A stretch of DNA of 64,000 nucleotides, taken from the NCBI GenBank assembly GCA_951812925.1, contig OX638368.1, positions 161,620,492-161,684,491 of the forward strand, given 5' to 3'. Each line of letters starts with the position of its first letter. The first letter of the stretch is position 1. Under the pieces are notes generated by a model. That model did not search any database. It was not told the DNA's origin and saw nothing but the letters and a program-made list of their open reading frames with translations. A program made the position numbers and the translations under genes. Below are positions 34,701-45,947 of the stretch, piece after piece. Source of the stretch: Calliopum simillimum (taxonomy: Eukaryota > Arthropoda > Insecta > Diptera > Lauxaniidae).

Positions 34701-36060
34701 TTGAAGCGCTGCGCTTCAACAAGGGCAAATTAGAAGAACTAGATGAGATCGCAAATATGGATGGATATATGAGACGGGGTTGCGACTGATGATTAGATGC
34801 TTCTAATTGTTGATGCGAAACGCCAATTCTGTTGTTCATATGATTTATTGAAACAGATTTCGAAAGCCCAATACTAGAATCATAACCAACTGGCACTTTT
34901 TGTGCCTTCTGACTAGAAGGTAATGGCTCTGAATGTTTTGCTGCAATAACACTTTGATGAGAATTTGATTTTGACAACGGTTGTCGACGCTTAAGTCGAT
35001 CATATAGATCTTCACACTCCTGAAATTCTTGATGCAGTTTTTTATCTAATTCGCTGTAATCGGGAAGACTTTTTAAGTATTTATTCATCATTTCAATTTC
35101 GGCGTCATAAAAATCGGCATCCAGCTTAGAATCCCGTGCTACTGCAAAAGATTTTTCCTCTAGGGCTTTTTGCTGCGCCACTATTTTATCTATATCAATT
35201 TCAGGCAATTGATTTCGCATAGGATTCATTTGGGACGATTTCAAATTTGATGTCAAAGTATGTTTGACTGAGTGCGATGGTACTCCCGATAAAGCCTTGT
35301 AGCTAACCGCTTGTGGTTGATTTTTTAAAGAGCTCTGCATATTTGTGGTAACATCCCTCGGACTTGCATTTAACATTCGATTCACAGCGCTGGTGGATGA
35401 AATTTTTGGTGCTCGCTGCGGAATTGGTGGAGGCGATGAAGACGTAGACGAAGTTGACGAAGATAATGACAAACTGGATGGAGGACTTGAATTCATAGCA
35501 GCCATCATACGCGCCGGAACTGCTGGTATGGTAATTGGTTGTGATGTAATCGTGCCAGTACTGACATTGTACGCTAGTGGATAATTCTTACGCGCCAGTG
35601 GCGGCGTTGAAGCAGGACTCCCTGGTAGCAATGCACGATGTTTGCGTGCTGCCAAAGGCGAGGATATTGGAGAACGAAGGCCATTTTTAGTTTCGGCTAG
35701 GCTGCACGACATCACTGTGGCTAATTGCGGCGGTACCATTTGAAATAAATTCTGAGATTTATGCAATGCTGTTGATTTTGGCGAAGGCAGTTCGATCGTC
35801 TGATGTGACTTTTGTTGATGCATGTTTGACGTTTCGTTCGAAGGAATAATAATTGGAACTACGTCACTTTTGGCAGATTGCGCTTTATTTCCCTTTAGAT
35901 CTAATTCAAAAGAAATACCACTGCATTGAGGTTCGACATGATCACCAGTGCTGTTGATTGCTGGTTGTGCTGTAAAAAAATGTGATTTCAACTCTGCTGT
36001 TGGTGTTTTAAACTCTTTGATAGTTGCCTCTGTTCGTAACTTTTTATCATTTTCACTCAT
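31717..36060 (-). CDS. Doa: Doa giant isoform N-terminal exon (1,448 codons, Q/S-rich)
   Basis: Starts at ATG 36060 (MSENDKKLRTEATIKEFKTP) and stays open for 1,448 codons to a phase-0 donor GAG|gtagag at 31716. Residues about 287-357 form the only ordered-looking part: EIDIDKIVAQQKALEEKSF, DADFYDAEIEMMNKYLKSL and LHQEFQECEDLYDRL, probably helical. The rest is Ser/Pro-rich, then strongly Gln-rich with runs such as those near residues 1149-1162 and 1398-1409. A short motif of the form L-x-K-S-x-S-x-x-x-L recurs about ten times. Joined to the kinase block it predicts about 1,822 residues, consistent with the very large DOA isoform of Drosophila. It could instead be an independent gene, but the frame ends 16 codons after the donor with a Cys/Phe-rich, intron-like tail. 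Confidence 0.76.
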
Positions 36061-36578
36061 TTGTTTTGCCTTTTTTTGCGGATCTTAAACTAATACTGAC
36101 TATGTACAGCACCGAAGAAAAACAAGTATCGGTTTTTGATGGATTTTTAGCTGCAAATTATAGATCAAATTATTGTGCGACATAACAACTCGCGTTATCA
36201 TATCTTGAAAAAGAAAAATTTCCTCAACTAGTGAAGTCACACTGTCAGTTCAATTGAGTTCGAATATATCAGTTTTTGCAAATATGATACTAACTTCTGT
36301 ACTGCACAAAGGACATAGTTTTCACAAAGCTACTTGAAATGGTTTCACACTCCTATTTAACCGCTCGACACATTAATAATTGTAATTTGCATAGATTGGT
36401 TAGTTAAGGGTTAGTAGAACTTTTAAAAGGTTATTACACTCAAACAAAACTTTACAGTAATGGAAACATTTCATCTCTTTCTCATACCGACACTGGACAC
36501 CACGATAAAACGTCAACCAAAACTGATTTCAACATAAACCAACGTAACCACGCAACGTAACGTAACGAAATCACCAAC
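36061..36578 (-). promoter_or_regulatory. Presumed leader/promoter region of the giant isoform
   Basis: These 518 nt separate two alternative coding exons on the same strand and must hold at least part of the leader of the ATG at 36060. On the minus strand there are short initiator-like TCAGT motifs, but no TATA box at a convincing distance. Assignment is by position only. Confidence 0.35.
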
Positions 36579-38252
36579 CTTGAGATACTGCTCCGGTATT
36601 TTACCATTCTTGGGAATAATTATTTTTTTAATTATAATAATTTTATCGCCCTCTATTTTCTGGATAGTTATGGGAACACCAGGCTGTGGACGTGTAAGTT
36701 TTTGTATTTGCTGCTGGGTCGGATTTACTACAGTGCGTATCACTTGTGGACCGGTTAGAATTCCTCCTGGATTGGGTTTTGCTGAAACTGCCGTCGACGT
36801 AGCAGATTTTTGCAAGGCTGTGGGTTTAGGTTTAGGTTTCGGTATCGGCTTCTGTTCCTTACTTTCGTGACCACTCCTAACGATCGAAAGGTGATATAAC
36901 GGCTTATCATCGTCAAGAATACTCTTTTGTTGCACAATCTTCTTTTCGACCTTGCGTAGTACTACTCCCAACATTGGACCTTCGTTCTTTTTTACAGTGA
37001 TATGGGTTCTTGGCGGTGACACTTTTTTTAAATTAACACCTAGGCTGACACCAACCGGCGGTGGAGTTTTAGTGCGATGCACAACCCTGTTAGCTGGTAT
37101 TTCATTATCAGAATAATCTTGTTCTCTTCGATGTTGTGGTCGCTCAACTTTAAGCTCATCAGTATCTTGCATTTTCAATTGTGTATGCAAAATTGGTTCA
37201 GGAGCTACCAGTGGCGAGGGTCCAGGGAATAATGATGATAAACTACTGCGTCTTCTTTCTAAATTTGGCACTGAAATAGTTTTTGAGAGCGGAAAAGTTA
37301 ATGGTGCTGTTTCAGATGGAGGAACTGAAGGCATAGTCTTAGAACTTCCAATAACTGGTATTGAATCACCGATATTGCTGGCAGTGCTGCCACGTCGGCT
37401 TGCATTTACGCTTGCACTGACAGAAGCTGATGCCGATGCAGCTGAACCAATACTGCTAATGCTGATGCTTGAGCTATGCAAACGGTCTGGAGCCGCACTG
37501 CGTTCACGTTGCTGACGCAATGCATTTATATCGACGGTGCCACTTGATTTGGACGGTGTAGAAAGAGAACGATCCCGCCTGGAATCGCGTTCGCCATCTC
37601 GATCGCGATTGCAACGTTGCATACGCAATAACTCTATTGAATCTGCAATTGTATGAGGATTCGAAGAAGATGCAGTTTTTTTATATTCGTCATCAGCTGA
37701 TAACTTTGATATAGAACCACGAACGGGCGAAGCTACTATTGTATTGGTGTGCTTCTCCTCAACAGGATTATAAAGACTTTCAGCAGATTGTTGTTCAAGG
37801 GCTGGAAGATTATAAGTTGGCGAAGTACTTATATTTTCGAGAACGTTGGGTAGTGAGACAATGCGATCACGTGGTGCAGGTGATCGTGGCAAGGGAAGCC
37901 TTACAGTAACATGTGCAGGCGAAACTTCTCTAGAAAAAGAGGGTAAAGGTGTTGCGGATTTACTTATCAAATTATAGGAAACATTGCTGCTAGTTTTTTG
38001 TACAGCAGTAGTCTCCGCTTCTTGTGTGAATATAGTGGTCGACGCTCTAGCGGCTTTAGCAGCGATCTCAGCTGCTTTGTGCAACGCAGTTTCGATTTCA
38101 GCAGCAGCGGCTGCTCTGGCTGCAGCCAATTCCGTAGCAGTCATTTGTTTGACACTTAATCGTCTTACTGGGTCAATTAAAATTTGACTGCCACCGTTTT
38201 CTGTTAGATCTGGACAAGCCAAGGCAATTAATTCGCTGAATTCATTAGACAT
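36579..38252 (-). CDS. Doa: Doa isoform N-terminal exon (558 codons)
   Basis: Starts at ATG 38252 (MSNEFSELIALACPDLTENG) and ends at a phase-0 donor AAG|gttggt at 36578. Residues about 39-72 are an Ala-rich helix (LAAARAAAAAEIETALHKA). The middle is Ser-rich with LPLPRSPAPRDRIVSLPN and RRRSSLSSLF. The C-terminal part is basic and orderly, with IPKPKPKPTALQKSATS, QPGVPITIQKIEGDKIIII and KKIIIPKNGKIPEQYLK just before the junction. Joined to the kinase block it predicts 932 residues, roughly 103 kDa, close to a reported Drosophila isoform of about 105 kDa (from memory). Plus-strand open frames here are antisense shadows. Confidence 0.78.
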
Positions 38253-41200
38253 TTTATAGCACTTTGTTCAATATTTTTTAAAATTTTGACGAAATTATTT
38301 AGGAGGTTGTCTTTCGTTCGATTGCAGGTTCGTAGGTTAGGTTGGAAAATCGATGCACTTTTTAATAACCATTCAGTTTTGGCGTGACACAGCAATTGTT
38401 ATGTGAATATATGTACGTGAAGACGTGTTAGATTTATTGCACTTTTTTATTGGAATAATAAATACCAAATTAACTTTTTGAGAGCAAATTTTTGATTGAT
38501 TATTCAACGATATCAGCAAATATTTGTGTGCTGATCTAAATCACTTGGCAATTTTTTACGAAATGCGTTATAGTACTTACAACAAAATCAAAGGTGTAAG
38601 TAAACTAAAAAAAAAGCTCAATTAGTAGCCAAAAATACGCATGGCAAATTGAGCTTCCTTCTGTTTCAATGTCAATGAATTCTATTCGATAGCCTTAAAT
38701 TTATAGCTAATTTTTTGATTTTAGAAAAAAAATCTTGTTATTGTGTCGAAGGAATGTGTTGAAGTCAGTTTGTTGGCAACGTCAAATCAAATGTTGTGGT
38801 TAGAGAGCGGCATATCCTAATGACGAAAATTCAAACTAATGCAACGTAATTTAGAATCACTTGAAATGTTTTTGTAGAAATTTAGTTTGATTTTTACTGA
38901 AACCCAGTTGGACCTGGGAGGAACTTGACCTTAAAAGATTGACTCGTCATTCTAGTCACTAGATGTTAAGGATAACGAAAGAAACTGATCTAGTAAGCAT
39001 TTTTATGAATTAAATTTTACCTTATTCTAATTAATAATTTGTGACGCTAATACACTAATCACGAAAAATATGCATATAAGCTAGTGAGGATTGCTGAATA
39101 TTTCAATGCCATCTTTAGCTAAGCCACGGCGTTTTTACTCTTTTGACGAAAATTTTAACAAGGTTGACTTTCGTTTAGATTAAAAGAGCGATGGAAAAAA
39201 CTATGCTACAGACACGATATCGTGAGTTTAAACATCAGCTCAGAAAAACAAAACATTAAAAGTTTTGAAAATGGAAAGATTCTAATAGGAACATTTTGGT
39301 GACACAAAAATAGTGAGGGAAATAAATTAAAATCAACAACTAGTTTTTATGTCCAATTGTGTATGAACTTTGTTATGCTCTGACTTTTAGTTAAAATACA
39401 GAAAATAAATAAATACTTTGTAAAATTTACTGAACGAGATGTGATACATACCCTCTTGATCAAAGTTTAATATAAAACATTTTGTTTAGCCTTGATCAAA
39501 GGCATGCCGAAATTTCTATTTTCGCAGAAGCAAAAAAACTTAAAACAATTCATTGAGAAAAACAAATACATATATAACTCAGTCAATAATTCTAAATATC
39601 TTTGGTAAAAGTTGTCGCCATGAAATGCGTTTAATTTGCCAACTTTCTGATCAAGAGATTCTATTGTTTTTAAAATTATTTGTTTTAATTTGATTTTTTT
39701 TTTTTTTAAGAAGATGTATATTTTAAAAATATGTTTTCTTATTATTTTGTTTTTATCAGCCGACAATATAGTTGAGGATTTTGAATTGCAAACTATTTCA
39801 AAAAGTGGCTTTGGTGATCAAAATAAGTAACGTAAATAATAAAAAAATAGGAACACGGAGAGAATTTTGAGCTGAAAACAATCCCAAACCAAATAATTTT
39901 GGATGCATTTCTCAACTTAGCCATAATATGATTAATATCAAGCACTTATGTGATTGTTTATCAAAAAATATACATGCTCATTTGTTCTTAATAAAATTTT
40001 TTTTCTCTAATTTATCAATATATGAATATGCCCATTTTTGTCCAATGCAAGAAATGTCATTTCATTGTCAAAAACCAATGTACCAAAATAATCATAAAGA
40101 CATCTCAGTACATCGTAACATCCTATTATGGGATATCAGTATTTGGTACTTTACCACAAATACCAAATTCGGCTGTACAGCAGGAATTACTTAAGCTGTA
40201 GTTGCAATAAGCATATTCAGAATCATAAACACACAGATGAGAAAATTTATTTTTTGATAAACAATGACAAAAAGCTTTGATATCAAGCACAGACGTAAAT
40301 ATATATATATATATTTTTTTTTTTTGAATGGCATGCAATGAGAACAATTGGCCTTAATTATCAAAATTTATGTTGTGCCCAAATTTGAGCTCGGAATGCG
40401 AACAAGTTAAGCATATTTTAGGATGATATTGAGCTCAATTCTGGATATTTCATTTAAGAACGATTTGAGCTATATTTTAGACCATTTTTTTCTCTCCGTG
40501 TATAAACATACGTACATATTCGATTTTGCACTTTTATTGGAAAAATAATTTTTCCTGTTAAAAATATAAAAACTCTTGATTGACCAAATATGTATTCGTA
40601 TCGTTCGTATGTCGTCGTTCAGTCTTACATATAAATGTTAATTGCGAAATTTAATCAAACGAATGAAATAACACCGATTTTCTTTTTATTACAAGTAAAT
40701 TTGAATTATCGTAAAACTCAAACAATCTTTGGTTTTTGCCTCTGCCGAGTTTCGCGCATTAGTTTTGCGGATAAACACAGTTCATTATTCAATTTTATAC
40801 GAATTTATTATATTTTTCATTCGTTTGTTCTTTTTATTTTAACTATTTGGTTTTATATTTGCATTTGTATTGTCGTACAACAACAATATCGGGAAAACTT
40901 TTATTTTCTCTTGTATTTTGTACTCGTTTTTAGGTTTTTTTTTTTTTATTTCAACTGAAAATAGAAGCAATTTGTGCTTAAAATAAACGCATCACATAAT
41001 TTCTTGCGGTGTATACAGGGTGAATTATCTACGGCATGTTTTTGACTTTGATGGAGAAGCGTGAGTAAGCGAATCAGCAAGAGAAAGAGAGAAAACAGAG
41101 TGATGTGACGACGACGGTTGTATCTTTAATATGTATCACTTCGAATTTTTTTTTTTTTTTTTTTTGCTTTTGTTAATTTTAATTATTTTTGCTGCTCATT

Positions 41201-42349
41201 TTCCTCGCAATGTGCAAACGTGTTGAAGAAAATAAAAGTATTATATAGAAACTTTTTCATATGAAGAGGAGGAAAACTTATTTTTTTTTTTTTTATACAG
41301 TTATTTATGAAATCAACTGCAGGGGGGAAACAAACGATTCGGAAGTAAGTACATTAATTTGCGTTGAATTTGCTTGTTTTAAAAAACACTTTTTGCATTT
41401 CAGTTTTTTTTTTTTTTTTTTTTTTTTCTTTTTATAAATTATTTATTTATTTGATTTTTCTTTCCGATTTTTAGGGATCATCGCTAAGTTTTATACTTTT
41501 GGTATATAGTATAATGTTATATCACCGTTTTTTTTATTTACGGAGTAAACAAATTCTTATTTTTCCACAAATTTCAAATTGAACAAAACCATTTTTTAAG
41601 TGTAAATGGAATATTTATTGAATTTTTTTTTTTATTATTTATTTATTTATTAAAAACTGAGTTTCTAAAACGTATATTTTAATGTTCTAGGTAGGTATTA
41701 TTTAAATTGACATTTTTTTTTTTTTTTACAGCTACTATCACTTCACCTGAATAATTCAAGTAAATAATCAAAGTTTCTGTGATACCAACAACAGCACGGG
41801 TGTTTTGATTCGTTTGCGCACACGACCGTCAATTGAAGATTTTAATCTTCTTCTGATTTAGTTTTTCGAAAAAGATTCGAAGTCATTCAAATATTGCGAT
41901 CCGCTCCTCTACCACAGGATGATCGTGAAAAACTGATGTTTTGTAGTTACGAGCACATCTACATGCAACTTTTGTTTCAAAGAGAAACAGAAAATTGGCA
42001 AAGATACAAACAAACAAAAACTTTTCGAAAATGTTGAAAATTAAAATCAAATTAGAAACATTGGAGAAAATTCAAAACACAGAGTGCACAAAAAAGGAAA
42101 CAGCAGAACGAGCGAACAGAGAATTAGTGAGAGTAAAGAACCAAAAGTGCGCACGTTTCGGTCATTTTCTTTATATTTAGCTTTTGCTTAACTATTGATA
42201 TTCATCAATTTGACGTTTTGTATGAGCGCTGCCTGGGAGAACTTTTCTTCACGTCAAGAGCGAAAACTTAAAATTTACCTCATCAACAACATGACTCAAA
42301 ATCAATAACGAAAAAAATGGATTTCATGCAGTACACAAAAAAAGCTTAC
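38253..42349 (-). other. Non-coding stretch between alternative exons
   Basis: About 4.1 kb without a convincing coding exon. It includes the presumed leader of the 38252 start, a TIR element (39854-40500), several long T-tracts (41150-41165, 41282-41295, 41405-41428) and a somewhat GC-richer patch at about 41790-41950. Confidence 0.55.
39854..40500. mobile_element. Inverted-repeat element with CACGGAGAGAA ends
   Basis: The ends CACGGAGAGAA and TTCTCTCCGTG (the right one preceded by T-rich sequence) bound 647 bp. Internal symmetry includes TTTGAGCT/AGCTCAAA-type pairs and TGTTTATCAAAAAAT near 39956 against its complement near 40245. No protein and no clear target duplication. Confidence 0.55.
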
Positions 42350-42646
42350 GAGATAGTCTTCGTCATGATCTACAAAATACTCATCCACAATCCAATCTCC
42401 ACAAAATTTATGATACAGCATATCGCTTTCGATAACTAAATCGAAGTTATTGCGGAATCGATGGCGCATGGGAACTTTCTGTGTTGATGACAACTCATCT
42501 GCACCAATGCATCTGTTGTCTACATCGCGAGCTGCTGCATGCAACACATGCTGATATTGCAGCTGAATAATTTGTTCAAGTTTGTGGAAGAACTCAATTT
42601 TGGCTGAATGTAACAGAACTTTGTTCAGTGAGATGCAACGCGACTT
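42350..42646 (-). CDS. Doa: Alternative Doa exon with DWIVDEYF tail (99 codons)
   Basis: Open from a pyrimidine-rich acceptor (atctgccag, AG at 42648-42647) through exactly 99 codons to a phase-0 donor CTC|gtaagc. The sequence begins KSRCISLNKVLLHSAKIEFF, continues HKLEQIIQLQYQHVLHAAAR and ends GDWIVDEYFVDHDEDYL. There is no initiator ATG near the 5' end and a stop lies seven codons upstream of the acceptor, so it is best read as an internal exon. Its last 17 residues closely match those of the exon at 44436-44657. The phase allows joining to the kinase acceptor. Confidence 0.68.
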
Positions 42647-42989
42647 CTGGCAGATAAGATACTGCTACATCAGTTTGCCAAACAAACGCGTAAAAGATTT
42701 TTGGCACATTCTCAATGATGAAATCGAGTGAAATGAGTAAAATGAGAAATTTAAGCAACAATCGGATTACTCATCGAGAGCATATTTAAAGAAGAAAAGA
42801 CTATAATTTAAAAAAAAATATATATATGGAAAAGTTCAAAACACCTTAAACTGAATAATTGAATTGAGAAATATGGAAAATATTTCGATTGTTTCAGACA
42901 ACGCGTGTAACTTTCAAATTAACGGCCAAAACGTCTGATGATTGTATTTTGAGCATTTGTAAAACGGTGAAGCAATTCCAACAATCCCA

Positions 42990-44071
42990 GTGTGCCAAAC
43001 GGACTCGTTTCGGATCCGTAACGGGTTCATATTTTCGTTCTTTTTATCCGTTACGGAATCCGTTACGTATCCGTTACTGATCCGTTTGCGGGAAGGATTC
43101 CTAAAAAAAAAACGAATCGTTTTTTCTTCTTTTATGGATCCGTTTCGAACCTGTAACGTACATCAAAAACGAATTCAAAATGGATTCGCTTTTAATAAAA
43201 AAAAAGAAAACAGGGTGAAGCGCTTAGTTTTAATTAAAAAAACACAAAATAACAAAAAAAAAAAAAAATTACTAGCCCGGCCGGGAGTCGAACTCAGGCT
43301 CCCGGTGTATAACTTTTTCATACACGAGACGTTAGACAACTAGGCTATTGACCGATTTGATGTTCACTTAACTAATGTAGACTTATTTGATGTTGAGATT
43401 TAAAGTTTGTATATTAAACAAATTTCTGTTGTTTTTTTTATAAGTATTCTGTGTTGTTTTTCTTCCCTTCTTTTGATAAAAAATGTTATATACTCAAATT
43501 TGGATTCAAAAACATTTTTTCAAACAGAGTTTGAAAAGTTTACAAAAAATCATACGCAATAAAATAAAAAGAAAAAAAAAACAAATCAAAAATATTTTTT
43601 TTATCATAAAAATTAAATAAAGCAAATCCGTTTTGAGTTCGTATTTGAAGTATTTACGGAATCGAAACGGATTTGTCCAGGTTCGAATCCTACCAGAGGT
43701 GGATTTTTACCCTTTATTTTTCTTCCTTTTTTTTCTTTTTATTATTTTTTAATTGCTAATAGGCGCATCAAAACGGTTTTTTTCTGTAAATATGCAGCAT
43801 TAACATGTTTAAAAGCAAATCCGTTTTGAATTCGTTTTTACACAAGTTTCGGATTCGAAACGTGCCCGCACTGCGGAATTTTTTTTTTATTCGCTAATAA
43901 GCGCTTCAAAATGTTTTTTTTTTTTATCTAAACAAAGCGTTTTGAATTCGTTTTTGAAGTACGTTACGGGTTCGAAATGGATCTGTTACCGCGGATTACG
44001 TTTTTTATACCTTTATGAACTCGTAACGGATTCGAAACGGATCCTCATCCGTTTTTGTGCACATTGGGATC
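42990..44071. repeat. Inverted-repeat element built of TCCGTTACG-like units
   Basis: The left end (CCCAGTGTGCCAAACGGA) and right end (ending GTGCACATTGGG) are inverted. Next to them both arms carry GGATCCGT(A/T)... repeats. The motif TCCGTTACGG(A/G)TTCGAAACGG recurs in direct and inverted form, and a unit near AAATCCGTTTTGA(A/G)TTCG recurs at about 43626, 43814 and 43935. One arm carries a tRNA-like sequence and the other a B-box copy. No coding capacity; origin unclear. Confidence 0.6.
43265..43358 (-). ncRNA. tRNA-like pol III unit (SINE-type)
   Basis: On the minus strand an A box (TAGCCTAGTTGTCTAACG), an anticodon-arm-like hairpin (GTGTAT, nine-base loop, ATACAC) and a T-arm with GAGTTCGACTCCCGG occur in tRNA order, followed by a long T run that could stop pol III. 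The 5' and 3' acceptor strands do not pair, so I do not call a functional tRNA. Confidence 0.5.
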
Positions 44072-44435
44072 TGACAATTCACATGATCAAATTTTTCGTC
44101 AAACTTTAGTTTTGCTTTAAAAACCCAAAGAAGGTTTTGCAATTAAAGTTTCAGCGTAAAATGATTTAAGAGCCCCACAAAAAAAAAAAAATTCAAGTGA
44201 AAGTGCTATTCCAAATTTATGAAATACATAAATCCATATTCGATAAAAAAAATAGACAGTTTTTACCCATTAATTTCTTTCTATCAAAAATTTAGCGCTA
44301 ATATATGTTAGGTTCAAAGTATACCAATATATGAAAGATTCAAAATGCAGCATTATAATAAACATATAGTTATCCATTGAACAAACAAATGCATTTTAAT
44401 ACGTATATTATCAGTCCCAGAAATGTATATCTTAC

Positions 44436-44657
44436 AAGATAATCACTATCATGATCCGCAAAATATTCGTCAACAATCCAATCGTCCGTAAAGACTTCAC
44501 CGAAAACAACTGAACACTGCCACACCAGATCAAGCATATTGTCGATCCGCTTGGGTGCCGGTAGCTCACGCATTTTATAATAACAAGGTATCTGCGAATT
44601 TTCAAAATGTTCGGCAACAATTTGTGTTTTTTCTAAATAACGCTTAAAAAAAAGCAT
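44436..44657 (-). CDS. Doa: Alternative Doa first exon with DWIVDEYF tail (74 codons)
   Basis: Starts at ATG 44657 in a favourable AAA context (MLFFKRYLEKTQIVAEHFEN) and runs 74 codons to a phase-0 donor CTT|gtaaga. It passes through RELPAPKRIDNMLDLVWQCS and ends DDWIVDEYFADHDSDYL. No acceptor AG lies close upstream, which favours a first coding exon. Spliced to the kinase block it would give a 448-residue protein, about 50 kDa, near the small DOA isoform of Drosophila. Its C-terminal 17 residues are shared with the exon at 42350-42646. Confidence 0.66.
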
Positions 44658-45754
44658 TTTAAAACAGAACCAAAGCGCGATATAGAGAGAATTTCAAAGT
44701 TAACGCGAATAGATCAAACATAAAACTAGGCGGTATATCAAAATAAATAAATAGAAACAACTGCATAGGAAACTGCATCAAGGTAAAATTGTTCGACTGT
44801 CTTGATTCACATGCTTTAAACAGAACGACATGTGCGAAAGTTTGGCTGCCAAATCAATTGAATTTATTTTTAACGAAGAGGTGATGTGCACATGTACATA
44901 TTATGTACACTTTTTATATTATTGTATATGGCAGTAAAATTTATTGGTTTTTAAAACAAAGCTTTTACAAGTGTTTTTTTTTTATTTTTTTTTTTTTTAA
45001 AAACTCGTATTTTATTGTATTCATACAAATAAAACCTTCAAAACACCATTCAATACTAAGAGCCGTTGTACAACAGAATTTCACACAAATAACAACAATG
45101 GTTAAGACTATCAATAGACACAAAATCGGATCTTAAATCGGGAAAAGTTATTAAAAATAATGTTTATAAATATACGAGACATGTTTCGGACAATTTTGAC
45201 AGGAAGGCTTTGCTTGGCTTATTCTAATAGGAATTCTTTTTCAAAACTTCAAATTCTCTTATACGAAATAAAGCAATAAATGTTAACAATAATAATGAAT
45301 TTTTGTATTAAGTAAAAAATTACTCCCAGTGCAGTGTTTAAAAAACATGTAATGAAAAATCTATTTTTAGTTTTATAAACAATCCACAAAAACATTATTT
45401 TTAGTACAAAGATCTTCCATTTTATCAGATAGAGTAAATAGGAATGGGTATTTTGAAAATTAACAAAAAAAAAATTAATGCGCTCGAATTTTATCGAAGA
45501 ACCCGAAGCAAAAAATTATAAAAAAAAACAAATTCTTGGTCTAAGCTTATGGCAGCCGATATGTGCCCTTCTAGTGCTACATAAACTATCACCATAATAT
45601 AGTAAGGAATACCTATTTGATTTAGTGAATATTGTAAAGTGTTTTAATTCGGGTTTACTACTTGTTTTTGTAACTATGTATTCTTTAAGTACATTATATT
45701 TTGTTTTCTTTTCTTTTTTTCTTTCTTCCTGCATTTAAAATGAAAAGTTTTTAC
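44658..45754 (-). other. Non-coding stretch between exons
   Basis: AT-rich, 1.1 kb. It probably contains the leader and promoter of the 44657 start. No element or gene is recognised. Confidence 0.4.
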
Positions 45755-45947
45755 CTTAGAATGCGAACGCCTCACATTTCGTCCACTGTCACGCTCATCC
45801 TTTGCGCGATCGCGATGGCGTCTACGAGAACTCGAGTTGGAAGTCTCATCTCTGTAACGAAATTTATGGGCACGTCGACCAGACGTTGGTGACTTACGGT
45901 GTGATCGTTTAGATCGTTCCTTGCGACGACGAGATGTACGATCAAAG
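45755..45947 (-). CDS. Doa: Arg/Ser-rich exon (RS domain) of Doa
   Basis: Entered after the acceptor attgtgcag with one base completing a codon, then 64 codons to a phase-0 donor AAG|gtaaaa. It encodes FDRTSRRRKERSKRSHRKSP, SGRRAHKFRYRDETSNSSSR and RRHRDRAKDERDSGRNVRR, ending SHSK. CLK kinases carry such RS-like, basic N-termini that bind SR splicing factors and direct nuclear localisation. The phase lets it join the kinase exon (RRSHSK then TAKPIIQ) or the 42646 exon. Its upstream partner must end with two bases of a codon. I did not find it between 46 and 64 kb. Confidence 0.75.

Larger units (their letters stand above)
42647..44435 (-). other. Intronic stretch dominated by a GGATCCGTTACG-type repeat element
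   Basis: Mostly occupied by the inverted-repeat element at about 42990-44071 with its embedded tRNA-like sequence. The flanks are AT-rich and featureless. Confidence 0.55.

Noticed and set aside
43265..43358. Genuine tRNA gene
   Set aside because: A and B boxes are present but the acceptor strands do not pair and the anticodon loop is nine bases long.
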